A stretch of 64,000 nt of DNA from Erpetoichthys calabaricus (lineage: Eukaryota > Chordata > Cladistia > Polypteriformes > Polypteridae), in assembly GCF_900747795.2 (NCBI RefSeq), contig NC_041396.2:118510397-118574396 (forward strand). Reading direction: 5' to 3'. The position numbers were made by a program, and so were the translations under genes. The notes beneath the pieces are model-generated. The model was not told the origin of the DNA and searched no databases. It worked only from the letters and a program-made list of their open reading frames with translations. This document shows positions 61,915 to 64,000 of this stretch, piece after piece; the first letter of the stretch is position 1, and each line of letters begins with the position of its first letter.

Positions 61915-64000
61915 CAGGCATGTCCAAAGTCTGGCCCGCAGGCCAATCACGGCCCAAGATCAGATTTTAATAGGCCTGCGCCTTTTGTCTCAAAATGTGT
62001 TATTTTTGGCCAGCATGCACAAACAGAATAAATAAATCATACCAATTCAACATGCAGTTTCTCTTTTGAACTCATGGTGGTAGCACTTTATAACAGAGTC
62101 TGCCAACCGCCATAAAACCTCAAACAGAAAAAGATTGAATGATGGACCAATCACAGCTTTCGCTGGACGCACGATGCTGTGGGGCTTGGGAGGGTTTAAC
62201 ACCGAGTATTCTGCAAGTGTACGCTGCCAATTTCAAAGAACACTGTATGGCTGTGTAAAATTTGCTGTGACCCTACAACTGTCATGGCTACAGCAAGTAA
62301 AAAAAGGAAAGCTAATAATGAAGGACCCCTCTTCCAGGCAAGGTGGAAGTTACAATATTTTTTCACTGAAAACCAAAACAACTGTGTCTGCCTAATTTGC
62401 CATGAGACCGTAGCTTTGTATAAGGAATATAATGTGAAGAGACACTACGAGACAAAACATGCTAGTACATATGACAAGCTATCAGCGATTGACTGTGCTG
62501 AAAAAGTGAAGCAACTCGAGGAGAGCTTAGCCACCCAGCAGCGGTTCTTTACGTGGGCCCATGAGTAAAATGAAAACATCACCAAAGCTAGCTATGAAGT
62601 GGCTATGTTAATTGCTAAACATGGAAAACCTTTTACAGAAGGCGAGATTGTTAAAGACTGTGTCATGAAAATAGAACACATCTGCCACAAAAAGAAGAAA
62701 GACTTTGCCAACATTTGCCTCGCTCATAACAGTGTGGTACGGAGAATTGAAGAGCTGTCATCAGATGTTAGAAGACAACTGGGAGACAAGTCAACAAATT
62801 TTGATTTTTTTTTCTTTAGCCTGCGATGAAAGCACAGATGCATCAGACACTGCTCAGTTACTGATTTTTTTGAGAGGTGTTGATGGTGACATAAACATAA
62901 CAGAAGAGATGCTGGACCTCAAAAGCCTCAAAAGGCCAAACAAAAGGAACTGATTTATTCCATGTTTGTTCAGCCGTTGATGACATGAAATTACCATGGA
63001 GCAATCTTAGTGGGATTATTAAAGATGGTGTGCCTGCCATGGCTGGTGAACGAAGTGGACTGTCCACGCTAATCTGTAACAAAGTCAGCGACGAAGGAGG
63101 CGACGCTGTTAAACTCCATTGCATCATTCATCAGCAGGTTCTTTGCGCCAAACATGTAAGATTTGATCATGTCATGAATCCAGTGGTAAATGCAATTAAT
63201 TTCATCCGTTCTAAAGTTCTATACCACCACCAGTGCCAGCAGTTCCTGCTTGACATCCAGGCTGAATATGGAGATGTAATATATCACAACGACGTGAGGT
63301 GGCTCAGCAGGGGATCAGCACTGCAGCAATTTTTCTCTCTTAAAAGGGAAATTGGACAGTATTTGGCTAAAAAGAAACAGCCAATGCAAGAACTGTCAGA
63401 TACTGAGTGGACAGCAGATTTGGCTTTTTTGGTTGACATAACAAAGCATCTGAATGCGCTGAATGTTAGCCTTCAAGGACAAAACGCAGTAGTGAGCCAA
63501 CTATATTCACACATAAAGGCCTTTAAAATGAAATTGCAACTTTCCAGAGAACTTGTCACAAACGGAGCCCTGCACCACACATTTCCCAGCTTTGTGGGAT
63601 GTCATGTTTGGTAATATGGGTGTGCAAACAAAGAGGTATGCAGAAATCATCGCATCTCTTGCTAGCGAGTTCAAAAACCGCTTTCGAGATTTTGCCGAAA
63701 AGGACTTGTTGCTATTCTCTTCTCCCTTCAGCGTGAACCCTGATAAAGCTACAGCTCACCTACAGCTAGAGCTGATTGAGCTTCAGTGTGATGAGTGCCA
63801 TAGCCGACAGCAGCAGCTCTCTCTAGTGCCTTTTTACCAGCAACTGGATAAAGGCAAGTTTCCAGAAATGCGAACATTTGCAAAGAAAATGTTGAGCTTG
63901 TTTGGCTCTACATATTTGTGTGAACAGACTTTCTCGGTTCTGAACTTAAACAAGAACCGCTTGAGATCAAGACTTAGTGACTCCCACCTATGTGATATTA
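61915..64000 (+). mobile_element. hAT transposon (GTF2IRD2/ZBED5-like transposase), runs off window
   Basis: Left terminus CAGGCATGTCCAAAGTCTGGCCC at 61915 is hAT-like. The transposase starts at 62284 (MATASKKRKAN). It has a BED-type zinc finger (CVCLICHETVA ... HYETKH, residues about 37-60) and a KPFTEGEIVKDC block. The hAT core follows: LACDESTD (near 62815), GIIKDGVPAM (near 63011), LHCIIHQQVLCAKH, DVRWLSRGSALQQF. The C-terminal dimerisation region (TFAKKMLSLFGSTYLCEQTFSVLNLNKNRLRSRL) is still open at the right edge. Breaks: one in-frame stop at about 62566, a shift in the T-run near 62810, one near 62950 and one near 63585. A pseudogene, but recent; antisense to NUP133 if that gene spans here. 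Confidence 0.85.

Overview
The window reads as a stretch of ray-finned fish genome. It has spliced vertebrate genes with GT-AG introns, AT-rich non-coding DNA and a dense, varied load of Tc1, hAT, Harbinger, pogo-like, LINE, SINE and LTR elements. The dominant tRNA-headed SINE with a GGAT-type tail is, from memory, the kind found in bichirs and reedfish, so a polypteriform is my best guess (inference; no search was possible).

Two host genes are supported, both on the minus strand. ACTA1 (about 1155-5478) is complete: a non-coding first exon, six coding exons and 377 codons. Its promoter has a TATA box and serum-response (CArG) boxes. NUP133 (35643-54666, continuing past the right edge) shows its last seven coding exons, encoding about 255 C-terminal residues. 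From memory the same two genes are neighbours in the same orientation on human chromosome 1q42, which supports both names.

Layout: 1-1150, no recognised gene; 1155-5720, ACTA1 and promoter; 5720-35540, about 30 kb of intergenic DNA made largely of mobile-element remains (an inverted Tc1 piece, a TA-rich microsatellite, solo LTRs, a Ty3/gypsy fossil, a LINE reverse-transcriptase relic, a hAT-like element split by a SINE, a two-LTR element without recognised coding, nested Tc1 copies, a Harbinger element); 35540-54666, the NUP133 3' half, whose introns hold two inverted copies of a pogo-like MITE, an L2 tail, a solo LTR, hAT and LINE fragments and SINEs; 54667-64000, probably the next upstream NUP133 intron, with two hAT elements and a pogo-type relic.

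The host genes are unrelated in role (sarcomere thin filament; nuclear pore Y-complex) and share only position. I found no convincing new biological system. The most useful observations concern mobile-element history: a SINE whose 3' tail matches the LINE tail in the same window, SINE insertions with clear target-site duplications (one with a related empty site a few kb away), an unnamed dispersed module seen twice, and a 10-kb-spaced inverted MITE pair inside one transcription unit.
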